Part shown: positions 1 to 8,691 of the stretch, piece by piece
Position numbering within the stretch: position 1 is the first letter of the stretch
Layout of the letters: each line of letters starts with the position of its first letter
Source: Pontibaca methylaminivorans
GTDB lineage: Bacteria > Pseudomonadota > Alphaproteobacteria > Rhodobacterales > Rhodobacteraceae
Direction of reading: 5' to 3'
NCBI RefSeq assembly: GCF_900156525.1
Contig: NZ_FTPS01000001.1
Span: 1,612,001 to 1,676,000 of the forward strand
DNA length: 64,000 nucleotides
Position numbers and translations under genes: made by a program
The notes under the pieces: generated by a model
Seen by the model: only the letters and a program-made list of their open reading frames with translations
Database searches by the model: none
What the model was told of the DNA's origin: nothing

Positions 1-1106
1 TCGAGCCCGCGATAGTCCTCGGGCACAAGGTTGATCTGGGTCGCGTCCGCCGGGGCCTCCTCGCGCCCTTCGGCGATCGCCTGCGCCCAGGCGGCGGCCT
101 CCTCATAGGGCAGGCCGTCCTCGCGCAGGGCGCCTTTCGCGTCCATCAGCACATAAAGCGGGATGCCGTTGCGCAGGGCCACGGCATGGTCGTTGAAATC
201 ATGCGCGCCGGTGATCTTGACCGCGCCCGAGCCGAAATCGGGATCCGGGTATTCGTCGGCGATGATCGGGATCTGGCGCCGCTGCGCCTTCGGCCCGACC
301 GGAATTTCGCACAGCTTGCCGATGATCGGCGCATAGCGGGGATCATCCGGGTGCACCGCGATGGCGCCGTCGCCCAGCATGGTTTCGGGCCGGGTGGTGG
401 CGATGCTGATATAGTCGCGGGTCTCGCGCAGGGTGACGTTGCCGTCGGCGTCGCGTTCGACATATTCGTAAGTTTCGCCGCCCGCGAGCGGGTATTTGAA
501 ATGCCACATGTGGCCGGGCACTTCGATGTTCTCGACCTCGAGATCGGAAATCGCCGTCTCGAAATGCGGATCCCAGTTCACCAGCCGCTTGCCGCGATAG
601 ATGATGCCCTTGTTGTAGAGATCGACAAAGACCTTCAGCACCGCGTCATGGAATCCCTTGTCCATGGTGAAGCGGTTCCGGGACCAGTCGCAGGAGGCGC
701 CGAGACGCTTCAACTGGTTGATGATGGTGCCGCCCGATTCTTCCTTCCATTCCCACACCCGCTCGATGAAGGCATCGCGGCCCATTTCGCGCCGGGTCTC
801 GCGCCCTTCTTCGGCAAGCTGGCGCTCCACCACCATCTGCGTGGCGATGCCGGCATGGTCCTGTCCCGGCTGCCAGAGCGTGTCAAAGCCGCGCATGCGG
901 TGCCAGCGGATCAGGATGTCCTGCAGCGTGTTGTTGAAGGCATGCCCCATATGCAGGCTGCCGGTCACGTTGGGCGGCGGGATCAGGATGCAGTAACTGT
1001 CGTCGCGCGAGGCATTGGCGCCGGCGCGGAAGCATCCGGCCTCTTCCCAGGCGCGGTAGAGGCGGCTTTCGGCCGCAGCGGCATCAAAGGTCTTTTCCAT
1101 CGCCAT
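1..1106 (-). CDS. valS: valyl-tRNA synthetase, N-terminal part (cut by window edge)
   Basis: Charges tRNA-Val with valine in the cytoplasm. The visible 368 N-terminal residues contain the class I signature [15 protein letters not shown] (HIGH box as HMGH) and the start of the CP1 editing domain, with [19 protein letters not shown] and the later [16 protein letters not shown] motif, both typical of ValRS. The KMSKS loop and the tRNA-binding C-terminus lie outside the window. Two ATGs are possible, at 1106 and 1100; I took 1106. The gene points out of the window and has metF upstream on the same strand, with a metF terminator between them, so it is probably a separate transcript. Confidence 0.96.
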   Translation of the reverse strand, partial: MAMEKTFDAAAAESRLYRAWEEAGCFRAGANASRDDSYCILIPPPNVTGSLHMGHAFNNTLQDILIRWHRMRGFDTLWQPGQDHAGIATQMVVERQLAEEGRETRREMGRDAFIERVWEWKEESGGTIINQLKRLGASCDWSRNRFTMDKGFHDAVLKVFVDLYNKGIIYRGKRLVNWDPHFETAISDLEVENIEVPGHMWHFKYPLAGGETYEYVERDADGNVTLRETRDYISIATTRPETMLGDGAIAVHPDDPRYAPIIGKLCEIPVGPKAQRRQIPIIADEYPDPDFGSGAVKITGAHDFNDHAVALRNGIPLYVLMDAKGALREDGLPYEEAAAWAQAIAEGREEAPADATQINLVPEDYRGL

Positions 1107-1201
1107 CGTGGGATCCTCTCCATCTGGAGAGTCCTCTAGCGAATGGGGCGCGCAAGGGGAAGATCCGCGGTGGAATTTGCGCCCTGCCCGCCGCGCGATG
1201 C

Positions 1202-1240
1202 AAAAAAATGCCCCGCTCCGCCATGGTGCGGCGTCGGGGC
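1202..1240 (-). terminator. Rho-independent terminator after metF
   Basis: On the minus strand a GC-rich hairpin with GCCCCG/CGGGGC outer arms is followed by seven T residues (A-run 1202-1208 on the plus strand). It lies about 47 nt past the metF stop and separates metF from valS. Confidence 0.7.
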
Positions 1241-1287
1241 GGGGCAGGGCTTTCATGCGACGGGTGGCGGACGGGCGGCGCGTTCCC

Positions 1288-2154
1288 TCAGGCGACTTTT
1301 TTCAGCGGCCGGCGCGGGGTCACGCCGATGGCATGGCAGACGTCGCGGGTCAGCTCGGGCCGGTTCAGCGTGTAGAAGTGCAGCTTGTCCACCCCGCCCG
1401 CGATCAGGTCGCTGCAGAGTTCCGCACAAAGCGCGGTGGCAAGCAGGTCTTCCTCGTCCTTGTTGCGGGCGTTGCCGAAGGCGTCCTCGACCCATGCGGG
1501 GATATGCGTCCCGCAGTTGCGGGCAAAGTTGCGCGCGCCCTTCCAGTTCTCGATCGGCAGGATGCCGGGCGTGATCGCATGGTCGATCCCCGCCTTCGCG
1601 CAGGCGTCGCGGAAGCGGAAGAAGGTCTCGGCCTCGAAAAAGAACTGGGTGAGCGCCTCGCTGGCGCCGGCGTCGAGCTTGGCCTTCAGCCAGTCGATGT
1701 CGGCCTGCGCGTTTGCGGCCTCGGGGTGCTGGTCGGGATAGGCACCGACGCGGATCGTGAAATCACCGCTTTCCGCCAGCGCCGTAATCAATTCGACCGA
1801 ATTCGCGAACCCGTCGGGATGGGGCGCGAACGGCCCGCTGCCCTTGGGCGGGTCGCCCCGCAGCGCCACGAGTTCCTTGACCCCCGCCTCGGCAAAGCCG
1901 CGGGCGATGCCGAGCGTTTCCTCGCGGGTCGCGTTCACGCAGGTCAGATGCGCCGCGACGCGCAGGCCGGACGACCTGTGCAGTGTCGCCACCGCGTCCC
2001 GGGTCAGGTCGCGGGTGGTGCCGCCCGCGCCATAGGTGACCGAGACGAAACGCGGTGCGAGCGGGGCCAGAACCTGAACCGTATCCCAGAGCCGGAACGA
2101 TGCCTCGAGCGTCTGGGGCGGGAAGAATTCGAACGAAATCTCTGGACGTGTCAT
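1288..2154 (-). CDS. metF: 5,10-methylenetetrahydrofolate reductase
   Basis: Reduces 5,10-methylene-THF to 5-methyl-THF with FAD, supplying methyl groups for methionine synthesis. The 288-residue protein is a full-length bacterial MetF TIM barrel. It starts [13 protein letters not shown] (the catalytic Glu of the SFEFFPP motif is present) and carries [32 protein letters not shown] and TQFFFEAE, all MetF signatures. It is transcribed divergently from the LysR gene metR across 92 bp, the classical arrangement for MetR control of methionine genes. A strong terminator follows it. Confidence 0.97.
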   Translation of the reverse strand: MTRPEISFEFFPPQTLEASFRLWDTVQVLAPLAPRFVSVTYGAGGTTRDLTRDAVATLHRSSGLRVAAHLTCVNATREETLGIARGFAEAGVKELVALRGDPPKGSGPFAPHPDGFANSVELITALAESGDFTIRVGAYPDQHPEAANAQADIDWLKAKLDAGASEALTQFFFEAETFFRFRDACAKAGIDHAITPGILPIENWKGARNFARNCGTHIPAWVEDAFGNARNKDEEDLLATALCAELCSDLIAGGVDKLHFYTLNRPELTRDVCHAIGVTPRRPLKKVA

Positions 2155-2196
2155 GGCGGCTTATCCTCTGATTTCGACCCTTGTCGCATAGAGCGT

Positions 2197-2217
2197 ATTG
2201 TGAGACAAACTCATAAT
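2197..2217. promoter_or_regulatory. candidate MetR operator in the metF-metR divergent promoter
   Basis: The dyad ATTGTGAG-N5-CTCATAAT matches in seven of eight arm positions. Its core TGAG-N5-CTCA resembles the known E. coli MetR site TGAA-N5-TTCA and fits the T-N11-A LysR-type rule. It sits in the 92-bp gap between the two starts. Binding by this MetR is inferred from position and form. Confidence 0.5.
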
Positions 2218-2246
2218 ACTCAAGAACAACATGAGCGGGCTGATGA

Positions 2247-3152
2247 ATGCACCTTGAATTTCGCCATTTGCGCACGATCAAGGCGATCCATGAATATGGC
2301 GGACTTGGCCGCGCTGCCGAGCAGCTTCATATCACCCAGAGCGCGCTCAGCCACCAGATCAAGGGGCTTGAGGACCAGGCGGGGGTGGAGCTTTTCATGC
2401 GCCGCTCGAAGCCGATGAAGCTGACGGCGGCCGGCATGCGGCTTCTGCATCTTGCGGAACAGATCCTGCCGCAGGTCGAAGCGATGCAGGCGGAATTCGC
2501 CAATCTGCGCGACGGTGAAACCGGGCGGCTGCATATCGCGATCGAATGTCATGCCTGTTTCGAATGGCTGTTTCCGGTGCTCGAACGGTTTCGCAAGATC
2601 TGGGGCGACGTGGACGTGGACATCCGCCCGGGGCTTGCCTTCGATGCGATGCCCGCGCTCGAAAAGGAGGAAGTCGATCTCGTGGTGTCCTCCGACCCCG
2701 AGGATCTGCCCGGAATCGATTTCATCGAACTGTTCGATTACGCCCCCGTCTTTGTCGCGTCCTCGCACCATCCGCTGGCGGAAAAGCCCTGGGTCGAGGC
2801 GGCCGATTTCCGCGGTCAGACCCTGATCACCTATCCGGTCGAGCGCTCGCGCCTCGATGTGTTCAGCCAGCTCCTGACCCCGGCCAAGGTCGAGCCGGCC
2901 GCGATCCGCCAAGTCGAGCTCACGGCGGTGATCCTGCTGCTTGTCGCGTCGAACCGGGGGGTCGCGGTGCTGCCCGACTGGGTGGTGCGCGAGGTGAAAT
3001 ATTCGTCGGATTACGTCACCCGCCCGCTGACCGAGAACGGCGTCACCCGCCGGCTCTATGCCGCGGTGCGCCGCGACGACCGCGAAAAGCCCTTCATGCG
3101 CGATCTGATCGAATTTGCCCGCGCCGAGGCCCGGCGCCTGCAGACGGCATGA
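2247..3152 (+). CDS. metR: LysR-family transcriptional activator MetR
   Basis: DNA-binding regulator of methionine biosynthesis that responds to homocysteine in characterised members. 301 residues: an N-terminal winged helix-turn-helix (about residues 1-65, with LGRAAEQLHITQSALSHQIKGLE) and a C-terminal periplasmic-binding-like effector domain (about 90-295). The N-terminus MHLEFRHLRTIKAIHEYGGLGRAA is closer to MetR than to generic LysR proteins. Divergent pairing with metF supports the call. The only clear autoregulation clue is the dyad at 2197-2217. Confidence 0.88.
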   Translation: MHLEFRHLRTIKAIHEYGGLGRAAEQLHITQSALSHQIKGLEDQAGVELFMRRSKPMKLTAAGMRLLHLAEQILPQVEAMQAEFANLRDGETGRLHIAIECHACFEWLFPVLERFRKIWGDVDVDIRPGLAFDAMPALEKEEVDLVVSSDPEDLPGIDFIELFDYAPVFVASSHHPLAEKPWVEAADFRGQTLITYPVERSRLDVFSQLLTPAKVEPAAIRQVELTAVILLLVASNRGVAVLPDWVVREVKYSSDYVTRPLTENGVTRRLYAAVRRDDREKPFMRDLIEFARAEARRLQTA

Positions 3153-3229
3153 CATTCATGACGTCGCGCACGCCTTGGCAAGCGGCGGCGCCTTGCCTAT
3201 AGACGCGCATCCCGGAACAGGAGCAGGAC

Positions 3230-4015
3230 ATGGCCTTCAGCGCGAATCTCAACATCATGCTCAAGGCGGCACGCAAGGCGGGGCGTTCGCTGGTCAAGGA
3301 TTTCCGCGAGGTCGAGAACCTGCAGGTTTCGATGAAAGGCGCGGGCGATTTCGTCAGCCGCGCCGACATCGCGGCGGAACGCATCCTCAAGGAGGAACTG
3401 CTCGGCGCGCGCCCGACCTATGGCTGGCTTGCGGAGGAAGGCGGCGGCATCGACGGCGACGATCCGACCCGGCGCTGGATCGTCGATCCGCTCGACGGCA
3501 CGACGAACTTCCTGCACGGGCTGCCGCACTGGGCGATCTCGATCGGGCTCGAACACAAGGGCCAGATCGTTGCCGGCGTGATCTATGACGCGGCCAAGGA
3601 CGAGATGTTCCTTGCCGAACGCGGCGAGGGCGCCTGGATGAACGACACCCGCCTGCGGGTCTCGGGGCGCACGCGCATGATCGAAAGCATCTTCGCCACC
3701 GGCGTGCCCTTCGGCGGACGGCCCGACCTGCCCGATACGCTTGGCGATCTGGGCCGCTTGATGCCGGTCTGCGCCGGAGTGCGGCGCTGGGGCGCGGCGG
3801 CGCTCGACATGGCCTATGTGGCGGCCGGGCGCTACGAGGGGTTCTGGGAACGCCACCTGCATGCCTGGGATATCGCCGCCGGCACGATCATCGTGCGCGA
3901 GGCCGGCGGGCTTGTCGAGGCGCTCGACCCCGGTGCCGACCTTCTGGAAACCGGATCGGTGATCTGCGCGAACGGGCGGATCTTCGATACCTTCGCCAGG
4001 GCGATCCGCGGATAG
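3230..4015 (+). CDS. suhB: inositol-1-monophosphatase family protein (SuhB)
   Basis: Mg-dependent phosphatase of the inositol monophosphatase family; SuhB homologues hydrolyse myo-inositol 1-phosphate and also act in ribosome and antitermination biology. 261 residues with the full metal-binding set: WLAEEGGG (motif with the EE pair), WIVDPLDGTTNFLHG (DPLDGT) and HAWDIAAGTIIVREAGG (WDIAAG). The start is supported by a GGAGCAGG ribosome site just upstream. Its end is 9 bp from the end of the convergent rhomboid gene. A second, different family member (CysQ-like) lies at 34962. Confidence 0.92.
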   Translation: MAFSANLNIMLKAARKAGRSLVKDFREVENLQVSMKGAGDFVSRADIAAERILKEELLGARPTYGWLAEEGGGIDGDDPTRRWIVDPLDGTTNFLHGLPHWAISIGLEHKGQIVAGVIYDAAKDEMFLAERGEGAWMNDTRLRVSGRTRMIESIFATGVPFGGRPDLPDTLGDLGRLMPVCAGVRRWGAAALDMAYVAAGRYEGFWERHLHAWDIAAGTIIVREAGGLVEALDPGADLLETGSVICANGRIFDTFARAIRG

Positions 4016-4024
4016 GCGCGGGGT

Positions 4025-4771
4025 TCAGCGCCGCGGCACGCGGGGAATTCGCGTCGGGCTGGAGCTTGGGTCGCCCGAGCCCGCCCCGACGCGCTCACCA
4101 AGCGGAATGCGCCAGAAGGCCGGCCCGCCGAGGCGCAGCCAGAGCGGCACCGTCAACAGGAATCCGACCGCGAAACCGCCGGTATGCGCCCAATAGGCCA
4201 CGCCGCCCGCATCCGGATTGCTGCCGAGCCCCGAAATTGCCTGCAGGGCGAACCAGAACGCCAGCATGACCCAGGCCGGCATGGGAAAGATGCGGATGAA
4301 GACGATCAGGATGATCAGCACATCCACCCGGGCGCGCGGATAAAGCAGCAGATACCCCCCGAGCACTCCGGCAATCGCGCCCGAGGCGCCGAGTGTCGGC
4401 ACCGTGGAACCGGGCGCCGTCAGCACATGGATCAGCCCGGCGCCCATGCCGCTTGCCATGTAGAACCCGAGGAACAGCGCATGCCCCATGCGATCCTCGA
4501 GATTGTCGCCGAAGATCCACAGAAACAGCATGTTGCCGCCGATATGCAACAGCCCGTCATGCAGGAACATCGAAGTCAGGAGCGTATGATAACCGCTGCC
4601 GGCCTCGATCCGCGCCGGGATCAGCGTCCAGTTGTAGTAAAAGCGGCTCATCGCGGAATAGGATTCGAACCCGCCGAGGTTGGCGAGGAACACCAGCACG
4701 TTGATCGCGATCAGCGCATAGACGACATAGGGCGTGCGCCCCGAGGGGTTGTGATCGCGGATCGGGAACAT
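4025..4771 (-). CDS. rhomboid family intramembrane serine protease
   Basis: Polytopic inner-membrane protease of 248 residues. The start MFPIRDHNPSGRTPYVVY is typical of this bacterial subgroup. Visible motifs are HIGGNMLFLWIFGDNLED (loop L1 region), GASGAIAGVLGGY with the catalytic Ser in GASG, and AHTGGFAVG, which carries the catalytic His. About six hydrophobic segments are seen, then a charged Ser/Pro/Arg-rich tail. It follows putA on the same strand with a 58-bp gap. Upstream in-frame codons do not look coding. The substrate cannot be inferred. Confidence 0.9.
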   Translation of the reverse strand: MFPIRDHNPSGRTPYVVYALIAINVLVFLANLGGFESYSAMSRFYYNWTLIPARIEAGSGYHTLLTSMFLHDGLLHIGGNMLFLWIFGDNLEDRMGHALFLGFYMASGMGAGLIHVLTAPGSTVPTLGASGAIAGVLGGYLLLYPRARVDVLIILIVFIRIFPMPAWVMLAFWFALQAISGLGSNPDAGGVAYWAHTGGFAVGFLLTVPLWLRLGGPAFWRIPLGERVGAGSGDPSSSPTRIPRVPRR

Positions 4772-4829
4772 GGCCCGACGCTGCGGGCAAACCCCGGCGG
4801 CGTCAAGCGCGAAGCCGGTATCGATATGC

Positions 4830-7800
4830 TCAGGCCAGCCGCCCGAGCAGCGCGGCATTGCCCCCGGCGGCGGTGGTATCGACGCAGATGTGGCGCTCGG
4901 CCAGCACATGGGCGGGCTCGGGCAGGCCGGGGATCAGCGGCAGGATCGGCCCTTCACGCCGGGCCAGCGCCTGTTCGCAGCGCCGCGCGGTGTCCTCGTC
5001 ACCCCACCAGAGCACGCCGGAAATCGCCGGGAACGTCCCGAGCGCCTCGGGCGCGGGCGGCTCGTCCGGGGCGACTGCCTGACCGCCGAGCGCATACACC
5101 GCCGCCATCTGTGCGCGCGTTGCTGCCTCGCCGGGCCCGAGGCAGAGCAGCGGCAGGCGCGGGTGCAGTGCCAGCCGGTTCGATTCGCCCGTCGGTCCGG
5201 GCAGGGTGATCGCATCCGGTCCGGTGCGGGTGGGCGGGACGGGCGGCGGGGCCTCGGCCAGACGGCGGTCGCGGGCGCAGAAGCGTTGCAGGTAATGCGG
5301 CCCGCCGGCCTTGGGGCCGGTCCCCGAAAGCCCCTCGCCGCCGAAGGGCTGGCTGCCGACGATGGCGCCGATCTGGTTGCGGTTCACATAGATGTTGCCG
5401 GCGTGCAGCGCGTCGGTCACCTGCTGCACCCGGTCGTCGATCCGGGTCTGGAGCCCGAAGGTCAGCCCATAGCCGGTCGCGTTGATCGCCCCGATCACGG
5501 CGTCGATCTCGGTTGCTTTGAAGCGCGCCACATGCAGCACCGGGCCGAACACCTCCTGCCCGAGCGCGGCGATGCCCGGCACCTCGATCAATGTGGGCCC
5601 GAGAAAGGCGCCCCGCATGGGGGCGGGCATCTCCTTCAGGATCCGGCCCTGGCTGCGGGCGCGCTCGATATGGGGCAGGATCGCCGCGCGCGCCTCCGCG
5701 TCGATCAGCGGGCCGATGTCGGTCGAGACATGCCAGGGATCGCCCAGGCGCAGGCAATCCATCGCGCCCATGAGCATGGTGAGCACCTCGTCGGCGATGT
5801 CCTCCTGCAGGTAGAGGCAGCGCAGGGCCGAACAGCGTTGCCCGGCGGATTGAAAGGCGCTCTCAACAATGGCCTGCACCGCCTGTTCGGGCAGCGCGGT
5901 GCTGTCCACGATCATGGCGTTCAGCCCGCCGGTTTCCGCGATCAGCGCCGCGCCGGGGCGCAGGTGGTCGGCCATGGCGCTGCGGATATGGCGCGCGGTT
6001 CCGGTCGAGCCGGTAAAGGCCACGCCATTGATGCGCGGATCCGAAACCAGCGCGGCCCCGACCTCGCCGGCGCCCGGAAGCAGCTGCAGCGCGCTGGGCG
6101 GCACCCCGGCCCGGTGCAGGAGGGTCACGGCCAGATGGGCGATGAGCGGGGTCTGTTCGGCCGGTTTCGCCAGCACCGCGTTTCCGGCCGCAAGCGCCGC
6201 GGCGATCTGTCCGGTGAAGATCGCCAGCGGAAAGTTCCAGGGCGAGATGCAGGTGAACGTCCCGGCCGGTTCTCCGGCGGGGATGTTCGCGCCGTAGTAG
6301 CGCAGGAAATCCACCGCTTCGCGCAGTTCCGCAACCGCATCGGGCAGCGTCTTGCCGGCCTCACGCGCCAGCAGGGCAAAGATCTCGCCATGGGCGGCCT
6401 CGTAGAGATCCGCGGCCCGGCTCAGGATCCGGTGGCGGTCCGGCGCCGTGCCCCGCCACGGTCGCGCCCCGGCAAGGGCGGTTTCGATGTCCTGCATGCT
6501 CGCGAAGCGGACCATGCCGGCACTGTCGTCAGGAATGGCCGGATTGCGCGAAACATGTGGCGCGCCGGGGGCGGCATCGCCGGCAAGCAGCGGTGCGGCC
6601 TGCCGGCGATGGGTGGCGAAACGCGCGCGGGCGCCATTGATGCGGGCAAGCGTGCGGGCGTCGGCAAGATCGAAGCCGCGCGAATTGATCCGCTCGGGCA
6701 GGAACAGCCCGGCGCCGGTCGCCAGCGGCGGGATTGTGGTGGCAATCCGGGCGAACGGATCGGCGGCGACCGTTTCGGGGGCGATGCGATCATCCACGAT
6801 CTGGTTGACGAAGGATGAATTCGCACCGTTCTCCAGCAGGCGGCGCACGAGATAGGCCAACAGGTCGCGATGCGCCCCGACCGGTGCATAGATCCGGCAG
6901 CGGGTTCCGTGGCGCTCCGCGACGAGGCGGTGCAGCGCCTCGCCCATGCCGTGCAGGCGCTGGAATTCGAAACGCCGCCCGTCGCCGGCCATATGGAGGA
7001 TCGCGGCAACCGTATGGGCGTTATGGGTCGCGAACTGGGGATAGATCCAGTTGGTCAGGCCCAGCAGCTTGCGTGCATTGGCGATATAGGAAATGTCGGT
7101 CGCGGCCTTGCGGGTGAAGACGGGAAACCCGGCAAGCCCCTTGACCTGCGCGAGCTTGATCTCGCTGTCCCAATAGGCGCCCTTGACCAGCCGCAGCATG
7201 AGCGGCCGGCGGTGGCGGCGCGCCATGTCATGCACCGCGTCGATGACCTGCGTTGCCCGCGGCGAATAGGCCTGCACCACCACGCCGAAGCCGTGCCAGC
7301 CCGCGCAGTCCGGGCCGGACAGGGCCGGATCCGCAAGCACTTCGTCGATCACCTCGAGCGAGAGCGCGAGCCGGTCGGCCTCTTCGGCATCGACGTTCAG
7401 CCCCATGTTCGCGCGCGCCGCCTGCCGCGCGAGGGTGCGCAGGCGCACCACGAGGTCGCGCATCATCCGGCTGCGCTGGGCGGGCTCGAACCGTGGGGAA
7501 AGCGCCGAGAGCTTGACCGAGATGCCGGGATTGTCGCGGATGTCATCCGCCTGCGCCGCATCCGAAAGCGCGGTGATCGCATGGGCATAGGCGGCCAGGT
7601 AGCGGGCGGCATCGGCCTCGGTCCGCGCGGCCTCGCCCAGCATGTCATAGGAATGGGTGAAGCCCTTTGCCTCGTTCGCCCGCGCCCGCACCGCTGCCGC
7701 TGTGATAGTCTCGCCCAGCACGAACTGACGGCCCATTTCCTTCATCGCCCGCAGGGTGGCGGCGCGGATCACCGGCTCGCCCAGGCGGCGCAACGCTCCG

Positions 7801-8207
7801 CGCAGGGCCTGCACGGGGGCGGGCCGCTCATCATCCAGCACGCGCCCGGTCAGCATCAGGGCCCAGGTCGAGGCATTCACCAGCGGCGAGGCCGAGCGCC
7901 CGAGGTGATGCGCCCAGTCGCCCGGCGCGATCTTGTCCTCGATCAACGCGTCCATCGTCACCGCGTCGGGCACCCGAAGCAGGGCCTCGGCCAGACACAT
8001 CAGCGCAATGCCCTCGTCGGTCGAAAGCCCGTATTCGGCAAGGAACACTTCCATCATCCCGGGCCGTGCCCCGGTGCGGATCGCGCGCACCAGTTCCGCG
8101 CCGTGTCGGGCGATCTGTTTGCGTTCATCGTCGCCAAGCGCCGCAAGCCCGATCAGCCGCGCAATGGCAGCGGATTCGTCGCCGGGGATGCTGTCGCAGC
8201 GTGACAA
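4830..8207 (-). CDS. putA: bifunctional proline dehydrogenase / delta-1-pyrroline-5-carboxylate dehydrogenase
   Basis: Oxidises proline to glutamate in two steps (FAD then NAD) with substrate channelling. 1125 residues. The N-terminal part (about 1-430) is the proline dehydrogenase barrel (RLVKGAYWDSEIK, FATHNAHTVA, EFQRLHGMG). The middle part (about 470-950) is the aldehyde dehydrogenase (NFPLAIFTGQIAAALAAGNAVLAKPAEQTPL, AETGGLNAM, GQRCSALR with the catalytic Cys). A C-terminal extra domain follows. No ribbon-helix-helix DNA-binding domain is present, so this PutA should not act as a repressor. Start: I chose TTG at 8207 because GGGAGG lies 9 nt upstream on the minus strand. The open frame continues upstream only as shadow translation through the tRNA-Leu gene. 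Confidence 0.95.
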   Translation of the reverse strand: MSRCDSIPGDESAAIARLIGLAALGDDERKQIARHGAELVRAIRTGARPGMMEVFLAEYGLSTDEGIALMCLAEALLRVPDAVTMDALIEDKIAPGDWAHHLGRSASPLVNASTWALMLTGRVLDDERPAPVQALRGALRRLGEPVIRAATLRAMKEMGRQFVLGETITAAAVRARANEAKGFTHSYDMLGEAARTEADAARYLAAYAHAITALSDAAQADDIRDNPGISVKLSALSPRFEPAQRSRMMRDLVVRLRTLARQAARANMGLNVDAEEADRLALSLEVIDEVLADPALSGPDCAGWHGFGVVVQAYSPRATQVIDAVHDMARRHRRPLMLRLVKGAYWDSEIKLAQVKGLAGFPVFTRKAATDISYIANARKLLGLTNWIYPQFATHNAHTVAAILHMAGDGRRFEFQRLHGMGEALHRLVAERHGTRCRIYAPVGAHRDLLAYLVRRLLENGANSSFVNQIVDDRIAPETVAADPFARIATTIPPLATGAGLFLPERINSRGFDLADARTLARINGARARFATHRRQAAPLLAGDAAPGAPHVSRNPAIPDDSAGMVRFASMQDIETALAGARPWRGTAPDRHRILSRAADLYEAAHGEIFALLAREAGKTLPDAVAELREAVDFLRYYGANIPAGEPAGTFTCISPWNFPLAIFTGQIAAALAAGNAVLAKPAEQTPLIAHLAVTLLHRAGVPPSALQLLPGAGEVGAALVSDPRINGVAFTGSTGTARHIRSAMADHLRPGAALIAETGGLNAMIVDSTALPEQAVQAIVESAFQSAGQRCSALRCLYLQEDIADEVLTMLMGAMDCLRLGDPWHVSTDIGPLIDAEARAAILPHIERARSQGRILKEMPAPMRGAFLGPTLIEVPGIAALGQEVFGPVLHVARFKATEIDAVIGAINATGYGLTFGLQTRIDDRVQQVTDALHAGNIYVNRNQIGAIVGSQPFGGEGLSGTGPKAGGPHYLQRFCARDRRLAEAPPPVPPTRTGPDAITLPGPTGESNRLALHPRLPLLCLGPGEAATRAQMAAVYALGGQAVAPDEPPAPEALGTFPAISGVLWWGDEDTARRCEQALARREGPILPLIPGLPEPAHVLAERHICVDTTAAGGNAALLGRLA

Positions 8208-8283
8208 GAGCCTGATCCTCCCGCCGGTTGTCTGCGGACAGTATAACCGCGGAATGGCACGGCGCGACACCGAAAGAGGAGCG

Positions 8284-8312
8284 TTGCCAGCGTCCCCATG
8301 CGGCGCTAGACG
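8284..8312 (+). promoter_or_regulatory. possible sigma-70 promoter of the split tRNA-Leu gene
   Basis: TTGCCA (8284-8289) and TAGACG (8307-8312) are 17 bp apart and end 13 bp before the tRNA 5' end. The -35 box is fair and the -10 box weak. Position is the main support. Confidence 0.4.
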
Positions 8313-8325
8313 ACAGGCAAGCCAT

Positions 8326-8627
8326 GCGGACGTGGCGAAATCGGTAGACGCAGCAGACTTTGGAATTGGAGTGCCCGCGGGGAAATCCGCGGAGTAGAAC
8401 CGCTCAAAGTCGGGGAACGCTAACGGGCACTGCCCCAGGCCGATCCCGAGCCAAGCCCCGGAAAAGGGGAAGGTGTAGAGACTGGACGGGCGGCGCCTAA
8501 AGCCTTCGGGCCATGGCGAAGGGACAGTCCAGACCACGAACGCCACATGGCGGCGGCGAAAGTCGAAGTGGTACGAAAATCTGCTTCTCTTATGAGAGTA
8601 CGGGTTCGAGTCCCGTCGTCCGCACCA
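8326..8627 (+). tRNA. trnL: tRNA-Leu(UAA), interrupted by a group I intron
   Basis: Exon 1 is 8326-8360 and exon 2 is 8576-8627, giving an 87-nt mature tRNA with encoded CCA. The acceptor stem is GCGGACG/CGTCCGC with discriminator A. The D arm is GCG...CGC with the AAATCGGTAGA loop. The anticodon stem is GCAGA/TCTGC around loop CTTAAAA, so the anticodon is UAA. The long variable arm (CTCT TAT GAGAG) is that of a class II Leu tRNA, and the T arm is ACGGG TTCGAGT CCCGT. The anticodon loop closes only if the intervening 215 nt are removed between U34 and A35. An unspliced copy could not fold as a tRNA. Confidence 0.95.
8361..8575 (+). ncRNA. self-splicing-type group I intron (IC3-like) in the tRNA-Leu anticodon
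   Basis: A 215-nt intron with no ORF. P1: exon end ACUU pairs with intron GAGU (8369-8372), giving the U-G wobble at the 5' splice site. P2-like hairpin: CCGCGG 8375-8380 with 8387-8392. Q block: GATCCCGAGCCAAGCC at 8442-8457. P6-like hairpin: CCCC 8456-8459 with GGGG 8466-8469. R block: GTGTAGAGACTGGACGGG from 8473. S block: AAGGGACAGTCC from 8519. P7: GACTG 8480-8484 with CAGTC 8525-8529. The last base is G8575 (omega G). The core blocks and the insertion point after U34 match the cyanobacterial/plastid trnL-UAA intron family as I remember it. Splicing itself is inferred. Confidence 0.92.
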
Positions 8628-8635
8628 TGGCCAAC

Positions 8636-8655
8636 GCCCCGCATTCGGTCGGGGC
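8636..8655 (+). terminator. possible terminator hairpin downstream of tRNA-Leu
   Basis: GCCCCG (8636-8641) pairs with CGGGGC (8650-8655) 8 bp past the tRNA CCA. A second small GGGGATCCCC dyad and a short CCTTTCC tract follow. There is no real T-run, so termination is only suggested. Confidence 0.3.
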
Positions 8656-8691
8656 CGGCAGGGGATCCCCCCTTTCCGTTCTCCAGGTGGA

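Noticed and set aside
186..1139. Long plus-strand ORF (317 codons)
   Set aside because: Antisense shadow of valS; the minus strand encodes a clear class I synthetase there.
8442..8575. Homing endonuclease ORF in the intron
   Set aside because: The intron is 215 nt and contains no open frame of meaningful length.
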